DNA of 50,036 bases, taken from contig SLPB01000099.1 in NCBI GenBank assembly GCA_007132225.1, positions 1-50,036 on the forward strand, read 5' to 3'. The DNA comes from Bacteroidales bacterium. GTDB taxonomy: Bacteria > Bacteroidota > Bacteroidia > Bacteroidales > PUMT01. Below are positions 43,452-50,036 of the stretch, piece by piece. Position 1 is the stretch's first letter, and every line of letters begins with the position of its first letter. Below the pieces are notes generated by a model. It was not told where the DNA came from and ran no database searches. It saw nothing but the letters and a program-made list of their open reading frames with translations. A program made the translations under genes and the position numbers.

Positions 43452-44138
43452 TTAACCAAGTCTGCTCAGGGTTTTAAGAATATCCATACTTATTATATCA
43501 ACTTTTCTTCCATTTAGTTTAATGATCCTGTCATTCTTGAATTCTGTGAGTGTCCTTATAAAACTTTCCTTGGTGGTACTTGCAAATTCAGCCAGCTCCC
43601 TGCGGGTTAAAGGAAGATCAAAAATGCTGTTCTGATAAATACGCTCTGAAAAAAATAGAAGCACATCGGCAATTCTTCCGGGTAATTGCTTGTGAACATG
43701 ACTCATAAGTTTATCAAGCATAAAAAGGCCCTCCAGGCTGATCTGACTCATGAGATGAGTTGCGAAAGTCCCGTTCTGATTAATTATTTCCCTGAAAATT
43801 CCTACATCAATAAAAATGATTTCAGAATTATTTATTGATGATGCACTGTACTGATAAAGATTATCTCCAAAAACGGAAACCAATCCAACGAAAGTACCAG
43901 GAATGGCAATCTTGAGAATAATTATCTTTTCATTTTTACCCTCCTTGAATATCTTAACCATGCCGGATTTGATAAACATGATATGTGAAGTCCGGGTATT
44001 CTGTTTAATTATTGAATCAAGGTTTTTATAGGAAACAATGTTGCTATTGTTATCTATAAGTTCCTTTTCATAATCTGACAACGAGTTATACCCGGGAATG
44101 CTGAATACATCTTTATCGGCAATTGCAATATTTTCCAT
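43452..44138 (-). CDS. Crp/Fnr family transcriptional regulator
   Basis: From ATG 44138 the protein is 228 residues; the frame opens 13 codons earlier. It has an N-terminal cyclic-nucleotide-binding-like beta barrel (IMFIKSGMVKIFKEGKNEKIIIL, IPGTFVGLVSVFGDNLYQYSA), a dimerisation helix, and a C-terminal winged helix-turn-helix. The recognition helix TTKESFIRTLTEF aligns K-E-x3-R with R180-E181-x3-R185 of CRP, the residues that read TGA half-sites. There is no cluster of four Cys, so an Fnr-type iron-sulfur centre is not expected. It is divergent from a receiver gene, with a GATGATT box and a 14-bp inverted repeat between them. Confidence 0.9.
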   Translation of the reverse strand: MENIAIADKDVFSIPGYNSLSDYEKELIDNNSNIVSYKNLDSIIKQNTRTSHIMFIKSGMVKIFKEGKNEKIIILKIAIPGTFVGLVSVFGDNLYQYSASSINNSEIIFIDVGIFREIINQNGTFATHLMSQISLEGLFMLDKLMSHVHKQLPGRIADVLLFFSERIYQNSIFDLPLTRRELAEFASTTKESFIRTLTEFKNDRIIKLNGRKVDIISMDILKTLSRLG

Positions 44139-44259
44139 TTTGTAATTCTGATTTGCTCCGCAATAAAATACTATCAAATATATATGAAAATTTTTTCAGC
44201 CTATTTAAACACAGACGGATGAAAAAATTATTATGTTAAAGCGAAGCGTTTTATTATGT

Positions 44260-44299
44260 AAGTCAAAATTTTGTCCATAAAAACACAAAATTTTGACTT
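44260..44299. promoter_or_regulatory. perfect 14-bp inverted repeat with 12-bp spacer
   Basis: AAGTCAAAATTTTG (44260-44273) and CAAAATTTTGACTT (44286-44299) are exact inverse complements. On the plus strand it is followed closely by a T-run (44302-44308), so it could also terminate a rightward transcript. It lies about 120 bp upstream of the crp/fnr start and about 185 bp upstream of the receiver gene. Confidence 0.65.
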
Positions 44300-44359
44300 C
44301 TTGTTTTTTTAAAGGATAAATGTACATTTTTTTTTAGATGATTCTGCCCCCATGGAAAA

Positions 44360-44375
44360 GATGATTCAAATCATC
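44360..44375. promoter_or_regulatory. GATGATT-type palindromic box (site 3)
   Basis: GATGATTCAAATCATC is the exact reverse complement of the 16-bp core of site 1. It lies 110 bp upstream of the receiver gene and about 220 bp upstream of the divergent crp/fnr gene. TACTTTTA at 44431 begins 63.5 bp from the palindrome centre, the same distance as the -7 candidate at site 1. Confidence 0.75.
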
Positions 44376-44485
44376 ATTGCCGGGTAATCAAGCTCAGTCA
44401 AATTCTATTTTAAAGAATACTCTCTCACTCTACTTTTATATCGACTAAAATAAAGGAAATATTCAAGAAGCCAAACATAATAATC

Positions 44486-44866
44486 TTGGTCGATAAAAAA
44501 AATAAAAACATCCTTGTAGTGGATGACTCAATGACAAACCTTGTTTTACTGGATGCTATCCTCAGACCGGAAAAATACTCTGTCCGGACAGCATGCTCAC
44601 AAGGAATTGCAATGAGAATTATGAAAAGATGGCAACCGGACCTTATTGTTCTTGATCTGTTAATGCCCGGGCAGGAAGAGGGATTTGAATTTTTCAACAT
44701 GATAAAGGATGATTTCCGGCATTATAAAATTAAGGTTGCAATAATCTCTGCCTTGACAGACAAGCAAATAATTGAGCATACTTTATCTGAGGGTGCTGTT
44801 GATTATATATTCAAGCCTGTGAACATAAAACTATTTATTGACAGGATAAATAAGATTCTTGGTTAA
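44486..44866 (+). CDS. stand-alone response regulator receiver protein
   Basis: The 126-residue protein is a single receiver domain with the acidic pair in VVDDS, phospho-acceptor D57 in VLDLLMP, Ser in ISALTD and Lys in IFKPVN. No ATG precedes the domain; TTG 44486 is the likely start. It closely resembles the receiver at 27093-27482 in the N-terminal helix and active-site loops. It is the first gene of the che segment (receiver, coiled-coil protein, STAS, CheY, CheA, CheW), so CheA may phosphorylate it. Confidence 0.9.
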   Translation: MVDKKNKNILVVDDSMTNLVLLDAILRPEKYSVRTACSQGIAMRIMKRWQPDLIVLDLLMPGQEEGFEFFNMIKDDFRHYKIKVAIISALTDKQIIEHTLSEGAVDYIFKPVNIKLFIDRINKILG

Positions 44867-44879
44867 AAAGAAAACATCA

Positions 44880-46721
44880 ATGAAAAACAAAATGAACGAT
44901 ATCCCGGGAAAAACTTCTTCGTCAATAACAAACACCTTTAGTTTTGAGGAGGTGATAAATATTTTCTCCGGCATAGACAAGAAAATTATTTCACTTCATC
45001 AATGCTCATCTGAAGACTTTCTGGGCCTGAACAGGCAGTTTAAAGAGTTTCATTCCGAATCAAATACGATCTCAGATAATGCACAAAAAGTTCTGGACGT
45101 AATAACACAGGATAAGACACTGGAGGCTTTAAGAAACCTTCAGATACTAAAAGAGCAGTTGAAAAACCAGATACAGCATGTTGAACTGTTCCTGTCAAAT
45201 ACAGGCAGTACAATTTATGGCACAATATCAGGTATTGAGCGTATTTTATTTTCCCTGCGTAACCTTCGTCAGAATCTTACAACAATAAAGTTTCTGATTA
45301 CAAACCTGAAACTGGATGCCTCGTATGACAGTATCCCTGATTCCAGAGCAGAATCAGATATCTCAGATATGTATGCAATTATAGATAGTATAATAAAAGA
45401 AATTCATAAGAAAGAAAATATTTTTCTTGATATAAAGAAAACTCTGATCACTAACCAGGATAAGCTTTCATTATTATCAGAACAAAACTCCCCGGCCCTT
45501 GATGAAGGCTTTAAAAACATTACAAAAAAGATTGTTAAGCTTGTTGATATAAGACAAAGTGCACTTTTAGCAATCCCCCGTCTTAAATCAATAACTAAGG
45601 ATTGTCGTGAAAATGTCAGCCAGATAATTACCAACCTGCAATATCATGATATAATAAAACAAAAAATAGATCACATCCAGCTGACCCATCGCAATCTTAT
45701 CAATGAACTGGACTCTATAAAAGAAAAAGACGGTGAATCTGTGATGAGGCATAACCACGCAAAGATATTTTTAAAAATCAGGGATATCGCCGGACTGCAG
45801 GCTGCCCAACTTATACATGCAAACAAATCATACCAGAACGCCATCAGGGAAATTACTACAAGTCTGAAAGATACCGGTGAAAGCATGTCTGGCATTTCAC
45901 AGCTATGCAGCCAGTTTGTATCGCAACCTGAATTATTTGAGGTTTTAGATGAATCGGATCTGCAATTTAAGCTTGAGAACCTGTCAGAGCAGGCAAACAC
46001 GGACATAGGCCACATAGAGGCTCTATCTGAATCAACCACAGGGGCGCTCCAGAAATTAACCCGGATAAAAAAAGATTATCCCTCTTTGCAAAAATCAGGA
46101 AAAACACTTATTAACGACATCAAAAGAATCATTAACAGGTTTCAGAAAGCAAACAATAATAATGACGATCATAATATCAGCCAGATCAACCTCTTGATTG
46201 AAGAATCGGCGTCAATAATTCACGAGATAAGTGAAGGGATAGAAAATGAGAACACAAACCTCTTTTCTGTGCATAAAACCCAGTCCTCCTTCATTGCAGG
46301 CCGCACCGGATATCTGAACAAGCTTTACACCACAACATACGGACTGTTAAGCGCAAGGAGGAAAAGCATTTCAGACCAGCTAAGTAAACTCCAGGAAAAC
46401 ATAAGAGATGGTTCAAATATCACCCAGTCGATAAGAAAGAGCATCGATCAGGTAAAATACTATGATTATTTTGAAGAGGTGATCGAAGAGATAATCTGCG
46501 AGTTGAACAACATTAACTATAAGCTCAAGTTAATCGATTCAAAAAATGAAGAAGCTTCTGCAGACAAGACCCTGTCCCAATTGAAAAAGCATTATACAAT
46601 GGAAAGCGAGCACCGGATACACGAGAACTACTCAAATAAAAATGGTTATATCGAAGCAGCTGATCCCATAAACATTGAAGACGGCCAAACGGAAGATGAA
46701 GATAATCTCGAGTTATTCTAA
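44880..46721 (+). CDS. long helical coiled-coil protein of the che locus, possible receptor- or CheZ-like scaffold
   Basis: From ATG 44880 the protein is 613 residues; an in-frame TTG at 44859 overlaps the receiver gene. It is almost entirely helical with heptad-like patterns and has no signal peptide or membrane helix. Two related motifs stand out: NLQYHDIIKQKIDHIQ near residue 257 and QVKYYDYFEEVIEEI near residue 533. They recall the LQFQDxxRQxxEHV motif of CheZ-like and some chemoreceptor-like helical bundles. The canonical receptor hairpin is not visible. Its position between a receiver and STAS-CheY-CheA-CheW makes it the best candidate in the window for a soluble receptor or scaffold. 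The C-terminal 40 residues are acidic. Confidence 0.72.
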   Translation: MKNKMNDIPGKTSSSITNTFSFEEVINIFSGIDKKIISLHQCSSEDFLGLNRQFKEFHSESNTISDNAQKVLDVITQDKTLEALRNLQILKEQLKNQIQHVELFLSNTGSTIYGTISGIERILFSLRNLRQNLTTIKFLITNLKLDASYDSIPDSRAESDISDMYAIIDSIIKEIHKKENIFLDIKKTLITNQDKLSLLSEQNSPALDEGFKNITKKIVKLVDIRQSALLAIPRLKSITKDCRENVSQIITNLQYHDIIKQKIDHIQLTHRNLINELDSIKEKDGESVMRHNHAKIFLKIRDIAGLQAAQLIHANKSYQNAIREITTSLKDTGESMSGISQLCSQFVSQPELFEVLDESDLQFKLENLSEQANTDIGHIEALSESTTGALQKLTRIKKDYPSLQKSGKTLINDIKRIINRFQKANNNNDDHNISQINLLIEESASIIHEISEGIENENTNLFSVHKTQSSFIAGRTGYLNKLYTTTYGLLSARRKSISDQLSKLQENIRDGSNITQSIRKSIDQVKYYDYFEEVIEEIICELNNINYKLKLIDSKNEEASADKTLSQLKKHYTMESEHRIHENYSNKNGYIEAADPINIEDGQTEDEDNLELF

Positions 46722-46744
46722 TAACAGACATAAAGAAAAATAAT

Positions 46745-47050
46745 ATGACCACAAAAAAAGAGAAACCCGGAACCATATTGACGGCAAAAAAGGATTTCAC
46801 CTATACAGAGGCCGGAAAATTCATTGATGACTTTAAGCATGCCCTCCAAAATGGTATTCACACAACCATAAAATTAGCTGAAATTGAATCAGTTGATCTC
46901 ACATCACTTCAGCTTCTTGCTTCGGCTAAAAGTTCATTTAAAAAGGCAAATATCCCCCTGACAATAACTTTTACAGGCAACGATGAGGTTCTTAACCTGA
47001 TAAGCAAATGCGGGTTTGAAAAAATTACAGAATCTAATCCGGTATTTTAA
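46745..47050 (+). CDS. STAS domain protein
   Basis: The 101-residue protein is a single STAS domain, the fold of anti-sigma-factor antagonists such as SpoIIAA. The switch segment IESVDLTSLQLLASAKSSF places Thr53 where SpoIIAA carries its phosphorylated Ser. Phosphorylation by a GHKL kinase and dephosphorylation by a PP2C phosphatase are the usual controls; both enzyme types are encoded at 30934-34270. It lies 23 bp after the coiled-coil gene and 16 bp before cheY. STAS proteins also occur in some Che operons of non-flagellar systems. Confidence 0.85.
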   Translation: MTTKKEKPGTILTAKKDFTYTEAGKFIDDFKHALQNGIHTTIKLAEIESVDLTSLQLLASAKSSFKKANIPLTITFTGNDEVLNLISKCGFEKITESNPVF

Positions 47051-47066
47051 TATATAACTGATAATT

Positions 47067-47432
47067 ATGGAAAAAACAATTTTGATTGTAGATGACTCTG
47101 AAAGTATCCGGGAGGTAGTAAGCTTCACCCTGGAAAGTGAAGGATTTAAGGTACTTGTGGGTGTTGACGGAAAAGATGCCCTGAAATTTCTGGATGGAAG
47201 TAACATCGATCTGATTATTACCGATCTGCACATGCCTGTTATGAATGGCATCGAGTTAATAAGAGAGGTTCGGAAAATGGATGACTACAGCCGCATTCCC
47301 ATACTGTTTCTTACCACCGAATCGCAAACTGCAAAAAAGATGGAGGCCAAGGAGGCCGGGGCCACCGGATGGATAATAAAGCCCTTTGTGCCTGCGAAGC
47401 TGATTGCAGCAATTAATAAAGTGATGAGATGA
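47067..47432 (+). CDS. cheY: CheY-like response regulator
   Basis: The 121-residue receiver protein has acidic residues D9-D10, phospho-acceptor D53 in IITDLHMPVMNG, Thr in FLTTES and Lys in IIKPFVP. The TDLHMPxMNG and KPF motifs are those of classical CheY, unlike the two other receivers of the locus. It overlaps the cheA start (ATGA), so it is the primary CheA target. Without flagellar genes nearby, the receiving machinery could be gliding, type IV pili or a transcriptional or partner-switch output. Confidence 0.93.
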   Translation: MEKTILIVDDSESIREVVSFTLESEGFKVLVGVDGKDALKFLDGSNIDLIITDLHMPVMNGIELIREVRKMDDYSRIPILFLTTESQTAKKMEAKEAGATGWIIKPFVPAKLIAAINKVMR

Positions 47433-49501
47433 CATCAATGGAAAACTTTCAATCAAAATTTATAGAAGAGGCTGCAGATAATATTAATGATCTGGAGAAT
47501 GCACTGCTTCTGCTTGAAGATAATCCTGAAGATGCAGAGATTATCGAGCGTGTATTCAGGGCCATGCACTCCCTCAAAGGCGGCGGAGCCATGTTTGGTT
47601 TCGCTATGCTCAGTGATTTCACTCATCATATGGAGAACATATATGACCAGGTAAGAGAAGGGAACCTGAAGGTCACCAGGGATCTTCTGAACATCACCCT
47701 TGACTCGGTCGATCTTATGAAAAAATTGCTGGATAAAGATCATATCGGTACGGAAGATACCGTCCGGGAATATAATTCACTAATATCCAGCATGGAATCA
47801 ATACTTAAAATCCATGCGGGCAACCAGGATCAGGCAATGAGAGAAAGTATAAACCCGGCAATAAGTAAAAAAGAACAAAAAGGATTGTCAACATATTATA
47901 TTCATTTTATTCCCGGCCTGGATATAATGAAAAACGGCACCAACCCCCTATATCTTATAGATGAGTTATGCTCCCAGGGAGAAAGCCTGGTTATATCCCG
48001 CATTCAAAATGTCCCCGGACTGGAAGAGTTTGATATAGAAAAATGTTATACGGGATGGGATATGTTTTTGTCCACCGCCGGCGATATAAATGCCGTTTCC
48101 GATGTATTTATGTTCGTTGAAGATGAATGCACCCTGGATATTCATAAACTCAGCGATTCCGATCTTTTTGAAGAAGAGAGTTTTATCAAAAAGACAGAAG
48201 AATACCGCTCTGACGACAGTGAGATCGTAATAAACGATCTTATGGAGTTTATCGGGCAGTTAAACAAAGAGAGGCTGGGGAAGCAGCTAAATACAGCTAA
48301 AAGAAAAGCAACAAACGGAAAGGATAACGCCATTACCTCCATCAGGGTCTCATCCGAAAAGATCGATCAGTTGATGAACCTGGTAAGTGAAATGGTTATC
48401 ACCCAGGCAAGCCTGAGCCTTTATACCGAGAATACCCAGAACCTTGACCTGCAGCCAATTGCCGAAAGTGTTCAGAAGCTGACCCGCCAGTTGCGCGACA
48501 ATGCTTTCTCCATAAGCCTTATTCCCCTTGAAAGCATGATGACAAGGTTTCAGAGGCTGGTACGCGATCTTAGCGACGGACTTGACAAGGAGATTAAATT
48601 CACTGCCATCGGCACCGAGACGGAGCTTGACAAAACAATTATCGAATCGCTTTCCGATCCCCTGATGCACATCTTCAGGAATTCAGTAGATCACGGGATA
48701 GAGCTGCCCGATTTACGTGAGGAAAGAGGTAAAAAGAGGCAGGGCGAGATCATTCTCAAAGCTTTTTACTCAGGGGCAAACGTAATTATAAAAGTAACCG
48801 ATGACGGTGCAGGTATAGATCCCCAAAATATCAGGCAAAAAGCTATCGATAAAGGTATTATTACATCAGAATCAATATTAAACCACAAAGAACTGCTTAA
48901 CCTTCTATTTATTCCGGGTTTTTCCACTGCCAAAGCAGTCACCGATGTTTCCGGCCGCGGTGTGGGGATGGATGTGGTAAAAAGAAAAATCTCATCCATC
49001 CATGGTGAGGTTGATATTGATTCCGTTGCCGGGGAAGGTACCGACATAACAATTAAACTGCCACTTACATTATCGATCATTGACGGATTGCTGGTCAGGA
49101 TCGCCAAAAGCCAGTATGTTATTCCATTATCAATGGTTGATAAGATATTTGCCGTTGAACACACAAAGCTGGCCAACGCTTATAACAACCTGGTAGAACT
49201 TGACGGGGAACAGATACCTTTTTATTACCTGAGAGAGGAATTTGAAGAAGAGGGGGAGGCTCCCGAAACCGAAGAAGTTGTGGTTGTTAAGTTCGAAGGC
49301 GTAAGAGTCGGACTTGCAATCGACAGCGTAGTAGGAGAATACCAGGCCGTATTAAAACCACTTGGAAAATTTTACAAAAACCAGGAAACTATTTCCGGAG
49401 CCACTATCCTTGGTGATGGCAGTATAGCGCTGGTTTTGGATACAAATAAAATAATAAATCACTTTTCAAATCATAACAAAATCAAGGAGGAAATAAAATG
49501 A
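47429..49501 (+). CDS. cheA: chemotaxis histidine kinase CheA
   Basis: CheA is the receptor-controlled kinase that phosphorylates CheY and CheB. The 690-residue protein has an HPt domain with His47 in AMHSLKGGGAMFGF. A linker with an alpha-beta P2-like domain (about 155-250) follows, then a dimerisation helix pair (SSEKIDQLMNLVSEMVITQ). The ATPase has N box DPLMHIFRNSVDHGIE, G1 DDGAGID and G2 GRGVGMDVVK. The protein ends in a CheW-like domain from about residue 555. All key residues are present. It starts at ATG 47429, overlapping the cheY stop; ATG 47438 is possible. It overlaps cheW by 4 bp. Confidence 0.95.
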   Translation: MTSMENFQSKFIEEAADNINDLENALLLLEDNPEDAEIIERVFRAMHSLKGGGAMFGFAMLSDFTHHMENIYDQVREGNLKVTRDLLNITLDSVDLMKKLLDKDHIGTEDTVREYNSLISSMESILKIHAGNQDQAMRESINPAISKKEQKGLSTYYIHFIPGLDIMKNGTNPLYLIDELCSQGESLVISRIQNVPGLEEFDIEKCYTGWDMFLSTAGDINAVSDVFMFVEDECTLDIHKLSDSDLFEEESFIKKTEEYRSDDSEIVINDLMEFIGQLNKERLGKQLNTAKRKATNGKDNAITSIRVSSEKIDQLMNLVSEMVITQASLSLYTENTQNLDLQPIAESVQKLTRQLRDNAFSISLIPLESMMTRFQRLVRDLSDGLDKEIKFTAIGTETELDKTIIESLSDPLMHIFRNSVDHGIELPDLREERGKKRQGEIILKAFYSGANVIIKVTDDGAGIDPQNIRQKAIDKGIITSESILNHKELLNLLFIPGFSTAKAVTDVSGRGVGMDVVKRKISSIHGEVDIDSVAGEGTDITIKLPLTLSIIDGLLVRIAKSQYVIPLSMVDKIFAVEHTKLANAYNNLVELDGEQIPFYYLREEFEEEGEAPETEEVVVVKFEGVRVGLAIDSVVGEYQAVLKPLGKFYKNQETISGATILGDGSIALVLDTNKIINHFSNHNKIKEEIK
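49484..49490 (+). promoter_or_regulatory. strong Shine-Dalgarno sequence before cheW
   Basis: AAGGAGG lies 7 nt upstream of the cheW ATG (49498), inside the 3' end of cheA. Full Shine-Dalgarno sequences are uncommon in Bacteroidota, so this one is notable and supports the start choice. Confidence 0.75.
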
Positions 49502-50034
49502 GCAAAGAAAAACTGGATCAAATCAATTCTTACCTCTCGTTCAAGCTGGGAGGCGAAACCTTTGCAGCTAATGTAGGCAAAGTGCTTAATATTCTGGAAA
49601 TGACAGATATCACAAAAGTGCCAAAAGCGCCCGAATATATGAAAGGGGTTATTAACCTTAGGGGCGCGGTGCTTCCCGTTGTTGATACCAGGATCAAGTT
49701 CAACATGCCGGCCACCGAATACACCAGTAACACCTGTATACTAGTAATGGAGGTTGAAGTTGACGGGGAGTATGTTCAGGTCGGGGGACTGGTAGATGCG
49801 GTGCAGGCAGTACTTGAAATTGACCAGGAAGATATTCTTCCCCCTCCCAGCATCGGCAGTAAATACAGATCGGAATTCATCTCCGGCATGGCTAAAATAG
49901 ATGACAAGTTCATTATGCTGCTTAATATGGACCGGGTATTTTCTTCGGATGAGATAATCAACCTGAAAGAAAAGACCGAGGTCAGTAAACTGCAGCAGGA
50001 AAAACCTCAGGAAAATAAAAAAGAGAAGGTGTGA
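49498..50034 (+). CDS. cheW: chemotaxis coupling protein CheW
   Basis: The 178-residue protein is a single CheW domain that bridges receptors and CheA. Landmarks are YLSFKLGGETFAANVGKVLNILEM, KVPKAPEYMKGVINLRGAVLPVVDTRIKF, and FISGMAKIDDKFIMLLNMDRVF near the end. A charged Lys/Glu/Gln tail of about 25 residues follows the domain. It overlaps the cheA stop by 4 bp and has an unusually good ribosome binding site. The gene finishes 2 bp before the window edge; further che genes may follow outside. Confidence 0.95.
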   Translation: MSKEKLDQINSYLSFKLGGETFAANVGKVLNILEMTDITKVPKAPEYMKGVINLRGAVLPVVDTRIKFNMPATEYTSNTCILVMEVEVDGEYVQVGGLVDAVQAVLEIDQEDILPPPSIGSKYRSEFISGMAKIDDKFIMLLNMDRVFSSDEIINLKEKTEVSKLQQEKPQENKKEKV

Positions 50035-50036
50035 TC

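Larger units (their letters stand above)
44139..44485. other. divergent crp/fnr - receiver intergenic region
   Basis: This 347-bp regulatory region contains CAAATATA at 44175-44182 (a minus-strand TATATTTG -7 element for the crp/fnr gene). It also contains a perfect 14-bp inverted repeat at 44260-44299, a GATGATT box at 44360-44375, and TACTTTTA at 44431-44438 as a possible -7 element for the receiver gene. No ORF of interest is present. Confidence 0.6.

Overview
The window is chromosomal DNA of a member of the Bacteroidota, probably a Bacteroidales/Marinilabiliales-type anaerobe or facultative anaerobe. The evidence is: promoters of the TTG-N20/21-TAnnTTTG type before the SRP RNA and rpoD genes; a short RpoD without region 1.1; a Rho factor with a long disordered N-terminal insertion; a tmRNA tag ending NNYALAA; small families typical of the phylum (DUF4199, short ComEC, YciO-type Sua5); and fermentative genes (pyruvate:ferredoxin oxidoreductase, catabolic ornithine carbamoyltransferase plus carbamate kinase). 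The DNA is AT-rich. I see no tRNA, rRNA, CRISPR array or complete insertion sequence. Species cannot be named from the sequence alone.

Positions 1-27000 are mostly housekeeping. An acyl-CoA reductase/PRiA4b/miaA/NUDIX run is followed by a convergent ECF sigma factor. A large intergenic region with a 23-bp tandem repeat then leads into a cassette of five tiny stress/envelope proteins (CsbD, Lmo0937-like, lipoprotein, two-TM protein, DUF1328). Two glycosyltransferases, a DUF4199 membrane protein, SRP RNA, transaldolase-like and YciO genes, comEC, def, ruvX, a DHODH-like gene, nifJ, rho, rpoD, rpe, a saccharopine/alanine dehydrogenase-like gene, tmRNA, an RRM protein and arcB/arcC follow. Two oddities sit here. 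A 110-bp hairpin-bearing repeat occurs almost identically upstream of the acyl-CoA reductase and upstream of tmRNA. A C-terminal scrap of trkH survives between yciO and comEC.

Positions 27000-50036 form one large signalling locus. It holds three stand-alone receiver proteins, an intact CheR, a second CheR-like protein that has lost its SAM-binding motifs, a receiver-less CheB, a GAF membrane protein, a TM-HAMP-GAF-PAS-PAS-PP2C phosphatase, a SiaB-like kinase, two SiaC-like proteins, and a giant TerB/FHA-like/ABCG transporter. It also holds several exported proteins, a Crp/Fnr regulator, a long coiled-coil protein, a STAS protein, CheY, CheA and CheW. No flagellar gene and no canonical chemoreceptor is visible. 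I infer that chemosensory phosphorelay (CheA/CheY/CheR/CheB) and SiaABC/STAS-type partner switching are combined here to control something other than flagellar swimming.

The most interesting unexplained signal is a palindromic box, GATGATT-N2-AATCATC or close variants, with TGAT-N4-ATCA at its core. It occurs at four places inside the signalling locus and always about 110-140 bp upstream of a start codon. One copy is extended to a perfect 18-bp inverted repeat lying across the cheR stop codon, and another lies between the divergent crp/fnr and receiver genes. The core has the spacing of Crp/Fnr-family operators and the locus encodes such a regulator, so a locus-specific regulon is a testable hypothesis.
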